DNA from: Pseudomonadota bacterium
GTDB taxonomy: Bacteria; Pseudomonadota; Alphaproteobacteria; Azospirillales; Azospirillaceae
Assembly (NCBI GenBank): GCA_023411035.1
Contig: JAEYPE010000208.1
Span: forward strand, 1 to 31,764
DNA length: 31,764 nt
Reading direction: 5' to 3'
The translations under genes were made by a program, and so were the position numbers. The notes under the pieces were generated by a model. That model did not search any database, had not been told where the DNA came from, and was given only the letters and a program-made list of their open reading frames with translations. Shown here one piece after another: positions 16,344-24,408 of this stretch (positions within the stretch are counted from its first letter, which is position 1; the number at the start of each line of letters is the position of its first letter).

Positions 16344-16373
16344 TGTCGCTTATGCGACAGCCGCCTGTCGGCT
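16344..16373. terminator. Tandem hairpins between convergent genes
   Basis: TGTCGC-TTAT-GCGACA (16344-16359) and AGCCG-CCTGT-CGGCT (16359-16373, followed by TTCC on the plus strand) lie between the imuA stop and the stop of the convergent 60-aa gene. Position and symmetry suggest a bidirectional terminator, but the U-tract is poor. Confidence 0.5.
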
Positions 16374-16378
16374 TTCCG

Positions 16379-16561
16379 TCAGTAGTTGGTGGCCCAGTCG
16401 GGCAGCGGGTGCGGGGATTCGCCGTCGAGTTCGGCGTCGAGTTCGGCGTCGGGCGGAAAGGGCGTATCGTCCGCGTAGAGCGGCAATTGCCGGGCGAATT
16501 CCGCCGATTGCTCGGCCCGGCGCTGCTCCAGCAAGCGGGCGGCCAAATGAGCGGGGAGCAT
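16379..16561 (-). CDS. Small hypothetical protein, 60 aa
   Basis: I place the start at ATG 16561 because AGGAGG lies six bases upstream; the longer frame to 16654 has no such site. The N-terminal half is an amphipathic Leu/Arg/Ala helix (MLPAHLAARLLEQRRAEQ). The C-terminal half is acidic and Pro-rich, with an AELDAELDGE repeat made by a 12-bp tandem duplication (16424-16447). No family is recognised. It converges on imuA. A perfect GTGAT-N4-ATCAC palindrome lies 113 bp upstream of its start, shared with the divergent DTW-domain gene. Confidence 0.6.
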   Translation of the reverse strand: MLPAHLAARLLEQRRAEQSAEFARQLPLYADDTPFPPDAELDAELDGESPHPLPDWATNY

Positions 16562-16673
16562 GGCAAGCCTCCTTCTGAGCGTCGGGAGAGCCTGGGGAGC
16601 GGTCCTGTCGGCCGCCCTCGGCCCAACCCGTCCTGTGTGTCTGAACGCTATCATGCAAGGTCCAGGCCTCTAA

Positions 16674-16687
16674 GTGATGCAGATCAC
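16674..16687. promoter_or_regulatory. CRP/FNR-family palindrome
   Basis: GTGAT-GCAG-ATCAC is a perfect inverted repeat. It can be read as GTGA-N6-TCAC, the core of a CRP site, or as a variant of the FNR-family arrangement. It lies in the divergent region between the 60-aa gene (start 16561) and the DTW-domain gene (start 16808). Which gene it serves, if either, is unknown. Confidence 0.45.
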
Positions 16688-16807
16688 CGGTTATGCAAAG
16701 TTTAATGCCGAAGTTTTCTTCTTCGGGCCGGTTTCTTTTTCCGGGCGGGCGGCCCATAGTCCCCGCCGTCCCGTTTCCCGCGGAATGTTCCTTCTCCGAG
16801 ACCGATC

Positions 16808-17503
16808 ATGCACGCCGAACCCTGCTCCACCTGCCTGAAACCTGTGCATCTGTGCGTCTGCGAGGCGGTGGAACCGATCGACAACGCCGTCTTCCTGCTC
16901 ATCCTCCAGCACCCGCAGGAAAAGCGCGAGACGCTGGGCACCGCGCAGATCGCCCATCTCCAGTTCAAAAACTCCGCTTTGAAGGTGGGGCTGAGCTGGT
17001 CGAACCTGAAGCGCATCCTGGGGCGCGAGGTGGATTACAAGCGCTGGGGCGTGCTCTATCTCGGCCCGGTGAAGCAGGGCGCCGGCCCCCAGCCGGAGGT
17101 CGCCGTGGTGGACAAGGGCGGCACCCCCCAGAAGGACAGCGATCTGGTCCTGTCCGACCTGGAGGGCGTCATCGTTCTGGACGGCACCTGGAGCCAGGCC
17201 AAGACGCTGTGGTGGCGCAACCCGTGGCTTCTGAAGTGCCGCCGCATCGTGCTGAATCCGCATTTCCGCTCCCTCTACGGGCAGGCCCGCAAGGAGCCGC
17301 GGCGCGACAGCGTCTCGACCCTTGAGGCCGCGGCCTTCCTGCTGTCGCGGCTGGAGGCCGAACCGGCGATCCTGGACCGCGCGCTGAAGCCCTTCTCGCT
17401 GCTGCTGAAGAAGCTGCGCGCCCCGCGCCCCGAGCTGCCGCCCCACGCCCCGGCGGCGGAGCCGGCCCCGGAAAAGGCCCCGGAGAAAGATGGGGCGGAG
17501 TGA
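16808..17503 (+). CDS. DTW-domain tRNA-uridine acp-transferase
   Basis: This 231-aa DTW-domain protein resembles TapT/TuaA. Members transfer the 3-amino-3-carboxypropyl group of S-adenosylmethionine to a tRNA uridine (acp3U). Seen here are a four-cysteine N-terminal cluster (Cys6, Cys9, Cys16, Cys18 in CSTCLKPVHLCVC), the LILQHPQEKRETLGTAQIA region, and the signature Asp125-x-Thr127-Trp128 (VLDGTWSQAKTL) followed by NPHFRSLYGQARKEP. The C-terminal 25 residues are a Pro/Ala/Glu tail, an addition to the conserved part. It lies between the two halves of the split SOS mutasome and has no LexA box of its own. Confidence 0.88.
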   Translation: MHAEPCSTCLKPVHLCVCEAVEPIDNAVFLLILQHPQEKRETLGTAQIAHLQFKNSALKVGLSWSNLKRILGREVDYKRWGVLYLGPVKQGAGPQPEVAVVDKGGTPQKDSDLVLSDLEGVIVLDGTWSQAKTLWWRNPWLLKCRRIVLNPHFRSLYGQARKEPRRDSVSTLEAAAFLLSRLEAEPAILDRALKPFSLLLKKLRAPRPELPPHAPAAEPAPEKAPEKDGAE

Positions 17504-17621
17504 TCCGCGCCCCGTCCGGGATCGCCCTTTGACGGGCCGCTCTCCGGCTTGACGGCACGGACCGGCGGCGCCACATGCGAACCGCGCCGTTCTCCGCGCA
17601 GCAAGGCAAGAGACGAGGATC

Positions 17622-18200
17622 ATGGCCCGCGATTTCGTTCCCTTCGGATTGACCGTCTGCGGTATCGAGGAGCTGAACGGCTTCTGCGAGGCCGGGGTGA
17701 CCCATGTCCTGTCGATCCTCGATCCTGGCCATCCGGAGCCGGCCGCCTTCGGCGCCTATGGCGAGCACAAGCGGCTGGAACTGCGCTTCCACGACATCAT
17801 CGACCCCTACATGGGCCAGACCCTGCCGCAGCGCGCGGATGTGGAGCGCATCCTGGCCTTCGGGCGCGACCTGCTGACCGAGCCGGCGGGGGTGGGCGGC
17901 CTGCTGGTGCACTGCCACGCCGGCATTTCGCGCTCGACCGCCGCCCTGACCATGATCCTGGCCCAGGCCAGCCCCGACCGTCCCGCCGCCGAGGCGCTGG
18001 CCGCCGTCGTCAACATCCGCCACAAGGCGTGGCCCAACCTGCGCATGATCGAGTTCGCCGACGAGATGCTCGGCCGCAGGGGCGAACTGGTCGCCGCCGT
18101 CCGCGCCCGCCACACCAGCTATGGCCGCGAGCGGCCCGATCTGGTCCAGTTCCTGATCGAGAATGGCCGTGTGCGCGAGGTCGCGGAACTGATCGACTGA
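17622..18200 (+). CDS. Tyrosine/dual-specificity phosphatase
   Basis: The product is a 192-aa cytosolic protein of the Cys-based phosphatase superfamily. The catalytic loop HCHAGISRST (about 97-106) has the nucleophile Cys98 and Arg104 five residues on. The FHDIIDPYMGQ segment (about 57-67) is a good candidate for the general-acid Asp loop. The length fits bacterial dual-specificity-like phosphatases, which dephosphorylate proteins, nucleotides or phosphoinositides; the substrate is unknown. It follows the DTW-domain gene by 118 bp on the same strand and converges on dnaE2 with a 13-bp gap. No cognate tyrosine kinase gene is nearby. Confidence 0.88.
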   Translation: MARDFVPFGLTVCGIEELNGFCEAGVTHVLSILDPGHPEPAAFGAYGEHKRLELRFHDIIDPYMGQTLPQRADVERILAFGRDLLTEPAGVGGLLVHCHAGISRSTAALTMILAQASPDRPAAEALAAVVNIRHKAWPNLRMIEFADEMLGRRGELVAAVRARHTSYGRERPDLVQFLIENGRVREVAELID

Positions 18201-18213
18201 GCGTCCGTCCGCA

Positions 18214-21200
18214 TCACCGGAAATTCCGGCCCTCCGGGAAGACCGCGGCGGCGGACGCGCGGGGGAGCGCGCCGGGGTCGGTCAGTTCGCGCAGGCGGTG
18301 CGTCAGGTCGGTCAGCCGCTCGACGCGCAGGTGGATGACCTCGCCGCCTTCGGGGTTGGGCTTGCCGTTGCGCTCCACCCGCCCGGTGGCGGCGATCAGG
18401 CGGGCGCCGAGGATCGTCTTGCGGAATTTTTCGAACATATCCGGCATGATGACGAGGTTGGCGATGCCGGTTTCGTCCTCCAGCGTGATGAAGACCACGC
18501 CATCGGCGCTGCCGGGCCGCTGCCGCACCAGCGCCAGCCCCACCACGGTCAGCCGCGTGCCGGCCCGCACCCTGCCCAGCCGTTCCGCCGGGGCCACCCC
18601 GGTGAAGCCGTCCCGCAGCAGCGCCATGGGGTGCGCCTTCAGCGACAGGCACAGGCTGCCGTAATCCATCACCACATGCTCGCCCAGGGCCATGGCCGGC
18701 AGGACGGTCTCCGGCTCCTCCTGGGCGGAGTCGGCGAGGCCGGCGAACAGCGGCAGCGGCTGCTCCCCCAGCGCCTTCACCGCCCACAGCGCCGCCCGCC
18801 GGTCCAGCCCGACGGAGCGGAAGCCGTCGGCCCTGGCCAGCCGTTCCAGCCCGGCGACCGGCACCCGCGCCCGCCGCCACAGGTCGTGGGGATCGCGGTA
18901 GCCCGCTCCGCGGCACAGCACGAGATCGCGCGCCGTGTCCTCGTCCATCCCCCGGACGAGCCGCAGGCCGAGCCGCAGGGCGTGCCTTTTTCCCTCTCCG
19001 GAGACAAGGGGCTCCAGCGTGCAGTCCCAGTCGGAGGCGTTCACGTCCGGGGGAAGCACGGTCACCCCATGCTCGCGGGCGTCGCGGACGATCTGGGCGG
19101 GGGCGTAGAAGCCCATGGGCTGGCTGTTCAGCAACGCCGCGGCGAAGACGTCCGGGTGGTGGCACTTCATCCAGGCCGACACATAGGCCAGCAGGGCGAA
19201 GCTCGCCGCGTGGCTTTCGGGGAAGCCGTACTCCCCGAACCCCTCGATCTGCTGGAAGCAGCGCTCCGCGAAGGCGCGGTCGTAATCGCGGGCGACCATG
19301 CCCTCGATGAAGCGGTCGTGGAAGGTGTGGACCAGCCCGGTCTTGCGGAAGGTCGCCATGGCGCGGCGCAGCCGGTCGGCGTCCTCCGGGCTGAAACCGG
19401 CGGCGACGATGGCGATCTTCATCGCCTGCTCCTGGAACAGCGGCACGCCCAGCGTCTTCTTCAGCACCCCTTCCAGCTCCTTGGAGGGGAAATGCACCGG
19501 CTCCTCGCCGTTGCGGCGGCGCAGGTAGGGGTGAACCATGTCGCCCTGGATCGGGCCGGGGCGCACGATGGCGACCTCGATCACCAGATCGTAGAAGGTC
19601 TTGGGCCGCAGGCGGGGCAGCATGGACATCTGCGCCCGGCTTTCCACCTGGAAGACGCCCAGGCTGTCGGCCCGGCACAGCATGTCGTAGGTCGCCGGGT
19701 CCTCCTGCGGCACCGTCGCCAGCGTCAGGGCGCTGTCATAATGCCGCTTCAGAAGATCGAAGCCGCGGCGCAGGCAGGTCAGCATCCCCAGCGCCAGCAC
19801 GTCCACCTTCAGGATGCCCAGCGCGTCGATGTCGTCCTTGTCCCACTCGATGGTCGTGCGGCCTTCCATGGCGGCGTTGGCGACGGGGCACAGATCGCTC
19901 AGGGGGCCGCGGGTGATGACGAAGCCGCCGACATGCTGCGACAGGTGGCGGGGAAAGCCGATCAGCTCCTGCGCCAGTTCCAGCGTCTGGCGCAGCCGCG
20001 GGTCGTCAGGGTCGAATCCGTACTGCCGGGCGCGCTCCCCGTCCACGCCGTGGCGGCTCCAGCCCCAGACGGAGCCGGACAGCCGCGCCACCAGATCGGC
20101 GGACAGGCCCATCGCCTTGCCGACCTCGCGGATGGCGCCGCGCGCGCGGTAGCGGATGACGGTGGCGGTCAGCCCGGCCCGGTCGCGCCCGTATTTCCCG
20201 TAGATGTACTGGATGACCTCCTCGCGCCGCTCATGCTCGAAATCCACGTCGATGTCCGGCGGCTCGTTGCGGGCGGCGGAGATGAAGCGCTCGAACAGCA
20301 GGTCGAAATGCGCCGGGTCGATCTCCGTGATGCCCAGGCAGTAGCAGACCGCCGAATTGGCCGCCGAGCCGCGCCCCTGGCACAGGATGCCCCGCGAGCG
20401 GGCGTAGCGCACGATGTCGTGCACCGTCAGGAAATAGGGCGCGTAGCCGAGCTGCCCGATCAGCGCCAGCTCGTGGTGCAGGGCCTTCGTCACCTTTTCC
20501 GGCACGCCGTCCGGGTAGCGGCGGGCGGCGCCGGTCCAGGTCAGGCGGGTCAGCGTCTCCTGCGGGCTGCGTCCGTCCTCCGCGACCTCGTCCGGATATT
20601 CGTAGCGCAATTCCTCCAGCGAGAAGCGGCAGGCGTCGGCGATCTCCACCGCGCGGGCGATGGCCTGGGGGTGGCGGTGGAACAGGCGGGCCATCTCCAC
20701 CCCGGCCTTCAGATGCCGCTCCGCGTTGGCGGACAGGCGCCAACCAGCCTCGTCGATGGTCGCGCCGGTGCGGATGCAGGTCATCACGTCGGCCAGCGGG
20801 CGGCGGGCGGGCGTGTGGTAGAGCACGTCGTTGGTCGCCACCAGCGGCACCCGCTCCGCCTCCGCCAGCCCGGCCAGCCAGGACAGCCGCCGCTGGTCGT
20901 CCCCCCGGTAGCGGTGGCTGGCGGCGAGATGCAGGCGGTTCCCCAATCCGTCGCGCCAGCCGCGCAGCGCGTGGACGAAGGCGGGGTCGCGGCGGTCCGG
21001 CGGCACCAGCAGGAACAGCATCCCCTCCGCATGGTCCAGCACGTCCTGCCGGGCGATGAAGCAGGCCCCCTTGGGGGCGCGCCGCTTGCCCAGCGTCAGC
21101 AGCCGCGACAGCCGCGCGTAGGCCGCCCGGTCGGTGGGGTAGGCGAGCAGGCTGTCCGCGTCGGTCAGGTCCAGCCGGCAGCCGACGATCAGCCGCAGCC

Positions 21201-21375
21201 CGTGCTGCCGGGCGCCCTTGTGGGCCTGCACCACCCCGGCCAGCGAATTGCGGTCGGTCACCGCGATGGCGGCGTGACCGAGGGCGGCGGCGGTCAGCGC
21301 CAGCTCGTCCGGGTGGGACGCGCCTTCCAGGAAGGTGAAGCTGGTGGAGACCTGGAGTTCGGCGTAGGGGATCAT
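18214..21375 (-). CDS. dnaE2: Error-prone DNA polymerase DnaE2
   Basis: The product is a 1053-aa C-family polymerase alpha subunit of DnaE2 length (shorter than replicative DnaE1). The N-terminal PHP domain begins YAELQVSTSFTFLEGASHP, with AVTDRNSLAG near residue 40. The palm domain has GRGSAANS (about 335-342) and the catalytic aspartates of PDIDVDFEHERR (Asp374 and Asp376; the third acidic residue lies later). The C-terminal OB fold covers about 920-1010 (VVGLALVRQRPGSADGVVFITLEDETG). DnaE2 extends lesion-containing primers during SOS mutagenesis with ImuA and ImuB. It starts 10 bp after the imuB stop, so the two form an operon driven from the LexA box at 23005. Confidence 0.96.
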   Translation of the reverse strand: MIPYAELQVSTSFTFLEGASHPDELALTAAALGHAAIAVTDRNSLAGVVQAHKGARQHGLRLIVGCRLDLTDADSLLAYPTDRAAYARLSRLLTLGKRRAPKGACFIARQDVLDHAEGMLFLLVPPDRRDPAFVHALRGWRDGLGNRLHLAASHRYRGDDQRRLSWLAGLAEAERVPLVATNDVLYHTPARRPLADVMTCIRTGATIDEAGWRLSANAERHLKAGVEMARLFHRHPQAIARAVEIADACRFSLEELRYEYPDEVAEDGRSPQETLTRLTWTGAARRYPDGVPEKVTKALHHELALIGQLGYAPYFLTVHDIVRYARSRGILCQGRGSAANSAVCYCLGITEIDPAHFDLLFERFISAARNEPPDIDVDFEHERREEVIQYIYGKYGRDRAGLTATVIRYRARGAIREVGKAMGLSADLVARLSGSVWGWSRHGVDGERARQYGFDPDDPRLRQTLELAQELIGFPRHLSQHVGGFVITRGPLSDLCPVANAAMEGRTTIEWDKDDIDALGILKVDVLALGMLTCLRRGFDLLKRHYDSALTLATVPQEDPATYDMLCRADSLGVFQVESRAQMSMLPRLRPKTFYDLVIEVAIVRPGPIQGDMVHPYLRRRNGEEPVHFPSKELEGVLKKTLGVPLFQEQAMKIAIVAAGFSPEDADRLRRAMATFRKTGLVHTFHDRFIEGMVARDYDRAFAERCFQQIEGFGEYGFPESHAASFALLAYVSAWMKCHHPDVFAAALLNSQPMGFYAPAQIVRDAREHGVTVLPPDVNASDWDCTLEPLVSGEGKRHALRLGLRLVRGMDEDTARDLVLCRGAGYRDPHDLWRRARVPVAGLERLARADGFRSVGLDRRAALWAVKALGEQPLPLFAGLADSAQEEPETVLPAMALGEHVVMDYGSLCLSLKAHPMALLRDGFTGVAPAERLGRVRAGTRLTVVGLALVRQRPGSADGVVFITLEDETGIANLVIMPDMFEKFRKTILGARLIAATGRVERNGKPNPEGGEVIHLRVERLTDLTHRLRELTDPGALPRASAAAVFPEGRNFR

Positions 21376-21385
21376 CGCGGCCCCG

Positions 21386-22972
21386 TCATCCGAAGAAGCC
21401 GTGCAGGAACCACAGGGCTTTCACGCCGGGCCGGTACAGCCCCTGGCGGAAGATCCAGAAGCGGCGGCCCGCCTCGTCCTCGACGCGGTAATAGTCGCGG
21501 ATCTGCCCATCGGGGCGCCGCCACCATTCGGCCTCGATCCGCTCCGGCCCGTCGGCGTGGCGGACGCGGTGAAGGGCGCCGCGCCAGCGGAACATCACCG
21601 GCGGATCGTCGGGGACCGGGGCCACGGCGTCGATGGGGTCCGGCGGGGCGAGCAGCCGCACCGGGCGGGGGCGGTCGGCGGGCCACAGGGACGTGCCGGG
21701 CCAAGAGCCACTGGGAGCTTCCGCGAAGGCCGGGGCGGGGGCCACGCTGCGCTCCGGCAGCCAGCTTTGCCGCGGGACCAGCCGCAGCACCGCCCGCTCC
21801 CCCAGCCGGTTGCCCAGCCGGTCCACCAGTTCCCCCAGTTCCGGCTGCCCGTCCGCCCTTCCATCCGCCCTTCCATCCGATGTGCCGTCCAGCGCGGCCT
21901 GCGTGGCGGCGAGCGGACCGGACTCGGTGGCGGACAGCACCATCAACTCCAGGCCGGGGCCGGGCTCCACCCTGTCCAGCCTCTGGGCGAACAGGCGCAT
22001 CAGCGCGTCCGGGCGGCGCACCGGGCGGCTGGTGCCGATGGCGAGCGTCCGGGGCGCATCCTCCAGCCGGCGGTCCACCCGGTGCAGTTCCAGCAGCAGC
22101 CGGCGGGCACCCTCGCCGCTCGTCTCCAGCCCGGCGCAGAGGGCGGTCAGCAGGCGGCGCAGCGCCGCGGCGATGGCCTCGGCGGTGGTGATCGGCTCGG
22201 GCAGGGCGAGGCGGACGCTGTGCGGCGGCACCGGCAGCCGGGGGGACAGCGGCTCGTCCAGCCGTCCGTAAATCTGGTCGAGCCGCCGCAGCACCTCCGG
22301 CCCGAAGCGGGCGGCCAGCGTGGCGCGGGGGATGGCGTGGAGGTCTCCGATCCGCCGCAGTCCCATCGCGGCCAACCCGTCCACCGTGGCGGCGGGAAGG
22401 CGGAGCGCGGCGACGGGGAGGGAGCAATCTGTCCCTCCCCTGCGCAGCGGGGGAGGGAGGGACCCGCGAAGCGGGAGGGTGGGGGCCTCCCCACCGAACC
22501 GCGCCAGCGCCCAGGCCGCCGCCGGCGTGTCCGCCACCGCCACCCGCGACTCGAAGCCCGCGGCGGCCAGCCGGGCGGTCAGGTCGGCGGTCATGGCCTC
22601 CTCCCCGCCGAACAGGTGGGCGCAGCCGGTGATGTCCAGCGCCACGCCGTCCGGGCCGTCCGGGGTGGTCCAGGGGGTGTAGCGCGTGCACCAGCCGGCG
22701 ATCCGCTCCAGCAGGCGGGCGTCCGACTCGGGTGAGGCGTCGAAGACGATCAGGGCGGGTTCGATGGCGCGGGCGTCGGCCAGGCTCATGGCGGGCAGCA
22801 CCCCGGCCTCCTCCGCCGCGCGGTTGACGGCGGCCACGCCCAGCCGCCCGCGCTCCGCCATGATGGCGGCCAGAGGGTGTCCGCGCAGCCCCGGATGGCG
22901 TCGGCAATGGGCGTCGGTGGGCAGCCGCGGCAGCCACAGGGACAGGATGCGCCGCGCCGTCCGTCCCGCCAT
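21386..22972 (-). CDS. imuB: ImuB, Y-family-like mutasome protein
   Basis: The product is a 528-aa catalytically inactive Y-family polymerase relative that bridges DnaE2, ImuA and the beta clamp. The start ATG at 22972 has AGGAGGG six bases upstream. The frame extends to 23032, but the LexA box lies in that part. Seen are the Y-family-like N-domain (RILSLWLPRLPTD, then VDG-region DITGCAHLFGGEEA), the helix-hairpin-helix GLRRIGDLHAIPRATLAARFG, and the C-terminal domain SWLPERS ... WWRRPDGQIRDYYRVEDEAGRRFWIFRQG. Two oddities stand out. A three-hairpin palindromic element is inserted in frame (22431-22495), and a 12-bp duplication (21854-21877) gives DGRADGRADG near the expected clamp-binding site, which reads QAALD rather than QxxLF. 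Confidence 0.94.
   Translation of the reverse strand: MAGRTARRILSLWLPRLPTDAHCRRHPGLRGHPLAAIMAERGRLGVAAVNRAAEEAGVLPAMSLADARAIEPALIVFDASPESDARLLERIAGWCTRYTPWTTPDGPDGVALDITGCAHLFGGEEAMTADLTARLAAAGFESRVAVADTPAAAWALARFGGEAPTLPLRGSLPPPLRRGGTDCSLPVAALRLPAATVDGLAAMGLRRIGDLHAIPRATLAARFGPEVLRRLDQIYGRLDEPLSPRLPVPPHSVRLALPEPITTAEAIAAALRRLLTALCAGLETSGEGARRLLLELHRVDRRLEDAPRTLAIGTSRPVRRPDALMRLFAQRLDRVEPGPGLELMVLSATESGPLAATQAALDGTSDGRADGRADGQPELGELVDRLGNRLGERAVLRLVPRQSWLPERSVAPAPAFAEAPSGSWPGTSLWPADRPRPVRLLAPPDPIDAVAPVPDDPPVMFRWRGALHRVRHADGPERIEAEWWRRPDGQIRDYYRVEDEAGRRFWIFRQGLYRPGVKALWFLHGFFG
22431..22495. repeat. REP-like palindromic element inside imuB
   Basis: Three adjacent perfect hairpins fill 65 bp: GTCCCTCCC/GGGAGGGAC (22431-22463), CCCGC/GCGGG (22463-22475) and GGTGGGG/CCCCACC (22478-22495). 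The composition (purine-rich GGGAGGG and CCCGCGAAGCGGG blocks) is that of dispersed intergenic repeats in high-GC alphaproteobacteria. Here it is read through in the imuB frame as PTLPLRGSLPPPLRRGGTD, a linker between the inactive palm region and the LPVAALRLP segment. Confidence 0.7.
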
Positions 22973-23004
22973 GCCCACCCTCCTTCCGCCGATCGTTTCA
23001 ATTC

Positions 23005-23019
23005 GAACAAAACAGGAAC
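23005..23019. promoter_or_regulatory. LexA (SOS) box of imuB-dnaE2
   Basis: GAAC-AAAACAG-GAAC is an exact match to the alphaproteobacterial LexA operator, 33 bp before the imuB start. On the minus strand a TAGAAT -10-like hexamer (23025-23020) abuts it, so the box would cover the transcription start. Confidence 0.88.
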
Positions 23020-23105
23020 ATTCTAGCGGCAAACGGCGGCGGTTGGGAGTCCCCTTGCGGCCCTCCTAAGAAGAGGGGCTTGTCCCGCCCCCGCGGGGCG
23101 ACGAC

Positions 23106-23630
23106 ATGGTTGGTATGACCCCGATCCGCCCCACCGCCGCGCTCCTGCCCGTCACCGTCGCGCTTGCCACCCTCGCGCTGGGCGCCTGCGCGACGGGGGT
23201 GCGGGACGACATGCCGGGGCGCGCCCAGGCGGCGCCCCCGGTGGCCGCGCAAAGCGGCGAACTGAAGACGCTGCGGCAGATTCAGGCGGAAGAGAACGCC
23301 CGCCCGTCCGTCGCGCCGCAAAGGCTCTCCGATGCGTCGCAGGCGCCCGGCCAACCGCCCGGCCAACCGCCCAGGCAGCCGCCGGTCCGCCGCCGCGGCA
23401 GTTCCTCCCCGCCGCCGCCGTCCATCGACCAGCCCGCCACGCCCGCTCTCCCGCCGCCCGGTTCCACCGAGGCGTTGACCGACCGCGCCAAGCGCGACCT
23501 GATGAGCCCGGAGGTGGACCGGATGCGCACGGACGACGCGCTGGGGCGGCTCGACCCGCTGCAACAGCGCGAACTGTTCCGCAAGCAGCAGGACCTGCGC
23601 CAGTACGGCCCCGGCCCGCTCGGTTATTGA
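23106..23630 (+). CDS. Proline-rich lipoprotein, hypothetical
   Basis: The product is 174 aa. The signal peptide with lipobox LGAC ends at about residue 28 (LPVTVALATLALGAC). The start is ATG 23106; Met at 23115 is an alternative, and neither has a strong ribosome site. After the anchor come a Pro/Gln/Arg-rich disordered region and a short charged helical C-terminus (DPLQQRELFRKQQDLRQYG). The GQPPGQPPRQPP stretch derives from a 12-bp unit repeated three times (23346-23381). The general layout is that of an outer-membrane-anchored spacer protein; the function is unknown. It is divergent from imuB and its leader lies next to the LexA box. Confidence 0.65.
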   Translation: MVGMTPIRPTAALLPVTVALATLALGACATGVRDDMPGRAQAAPPVAAQSGELKTLRQIQAEENARPSVAPQRLSDASQAPGQPPGQPPRQPPVRRRGSSSPPPPSIDQPATPALPPPGSTEALTDRAKRDLMSPEVDRMRTDDALGRLDPLQQRELFRKQQDLRQYGPGPLGY

Positions 23631-23721
23631 ACTCCCCGGCCCTGGCCGCTTGACCCCACCCCGCGCAGCGGCCATACCGGCCCGGTGCTGCGAAAAAGGG
23701 ACGGCGGAAAAGGGGTAGGGG

Positions 23722-24285
23722 ATGGTGGCGATCCGGTCGGTTCTTCTGGCGGTCCTGCTGGCCGGTGTCTGGAGCGCGCCCGCGCTGGCGCGGATGACGG
23801 TGACCGGGCCGTTCGGCACCGGCCTGACCGAACCGGTGTGGGTGTTGCAGCACCTGCTGGGCTTCCTCGCCATCGGGCTGTGGAGCGGGCAGAACGGCGG
23901 CGCCTCCGTCTGGCAGCTTCCGGTCGCGGCGCTGACGGCGGTGCTGTCCGCCGGACTGGCCGCGCAGATCGGCATCCGGCTGCCCTACGCCGCGGAAGGT
24001 CTGTCGGCGTCGCTGATCCTGATGGGCGGGCTGGTCGCCACCGGGCTGCGGGCGCCGCTGGCGCTGGGGGTGCTGACGGTCGCGGCGGCGGGGGCCTTCC
24101 ACGGCTATGCGCATATGGGCGGGCCGCTGTTCTGGGCGGGGCTGTCGTCCGGCGTGCTGCTGGTCATCTGCGCCGGGATGGGCCTGTCGGCGGCGCTGGG
24201 ACAGGCGGCGTCGGCCCGCGTGGTCCAAATGTGTGGCGGCGCGGTTGCACTCGCCGGAGTTCTTGATCTGGCGGGCGTCTTTTAG
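23722..24285 (+). CDS. HupE/UreJ family membrane protein
   Basis: The product is 187 aa. A cleavable signal peptide (about 1-23, ending SAPALA) is followed by about six hydrophobic segments. The family pattern is visible as VWVLQHLLGFLAIGLWSGQ (the HLL...GLW motif of helix 1), YAAEGLSASLILMGGLVATGL, and the histidine motif FHGYAHMGG (about 130-138). HupE/UreJ proteins are metal (mainly nickel or cobalt) permeases or accessory proteins of hydrogenase and urease clusters. No hydrogenase or urease genes are in this window, so the metal is unassigned. A weak CCCG/CGGG hairpin followed by TATTCTT (24307-24325) may end the transcript. Confidence 0.85.
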   Translation: MVAIRSVLLAVLLAGVWSAPALARMTVTGPFGTGLTEPVWVLQHLLGFLAIGLWSGQNGGASVWQLPVAALTAVLSAGLAAQIGIRLPYAAEGLSASLILMGGLVATGLRAPLALGVLTVAAAGAFHGYAHMGGPLFWAGLSSGVLLVICAGMGLSAALGQAASARVVQMCGGAVALAGVLDLAGVF

Positions 24286-24408
24286 GCCCCTCGCGCCTTG
24301 AAAAAGCCCGGCTGCGGGTATTCTTGTAGGGGCGTGTCCAACAAACAACACGCCGCTCATGGCCCATGCCGCTGGGGCGGCTGGCCAGACGAAAAGGTGG
24401 ACCCGCCG

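Noticed and set aside
18298..22191. A 1297-codon open frame on the plus strand.
   Set aside because: It is antisense to dnaE2 and imuB, gives a His/Gln/Arg/Gly-rich product without domains, and follows from GC-rich codon bias. The genes on the other strand have clear catalytic motifs.
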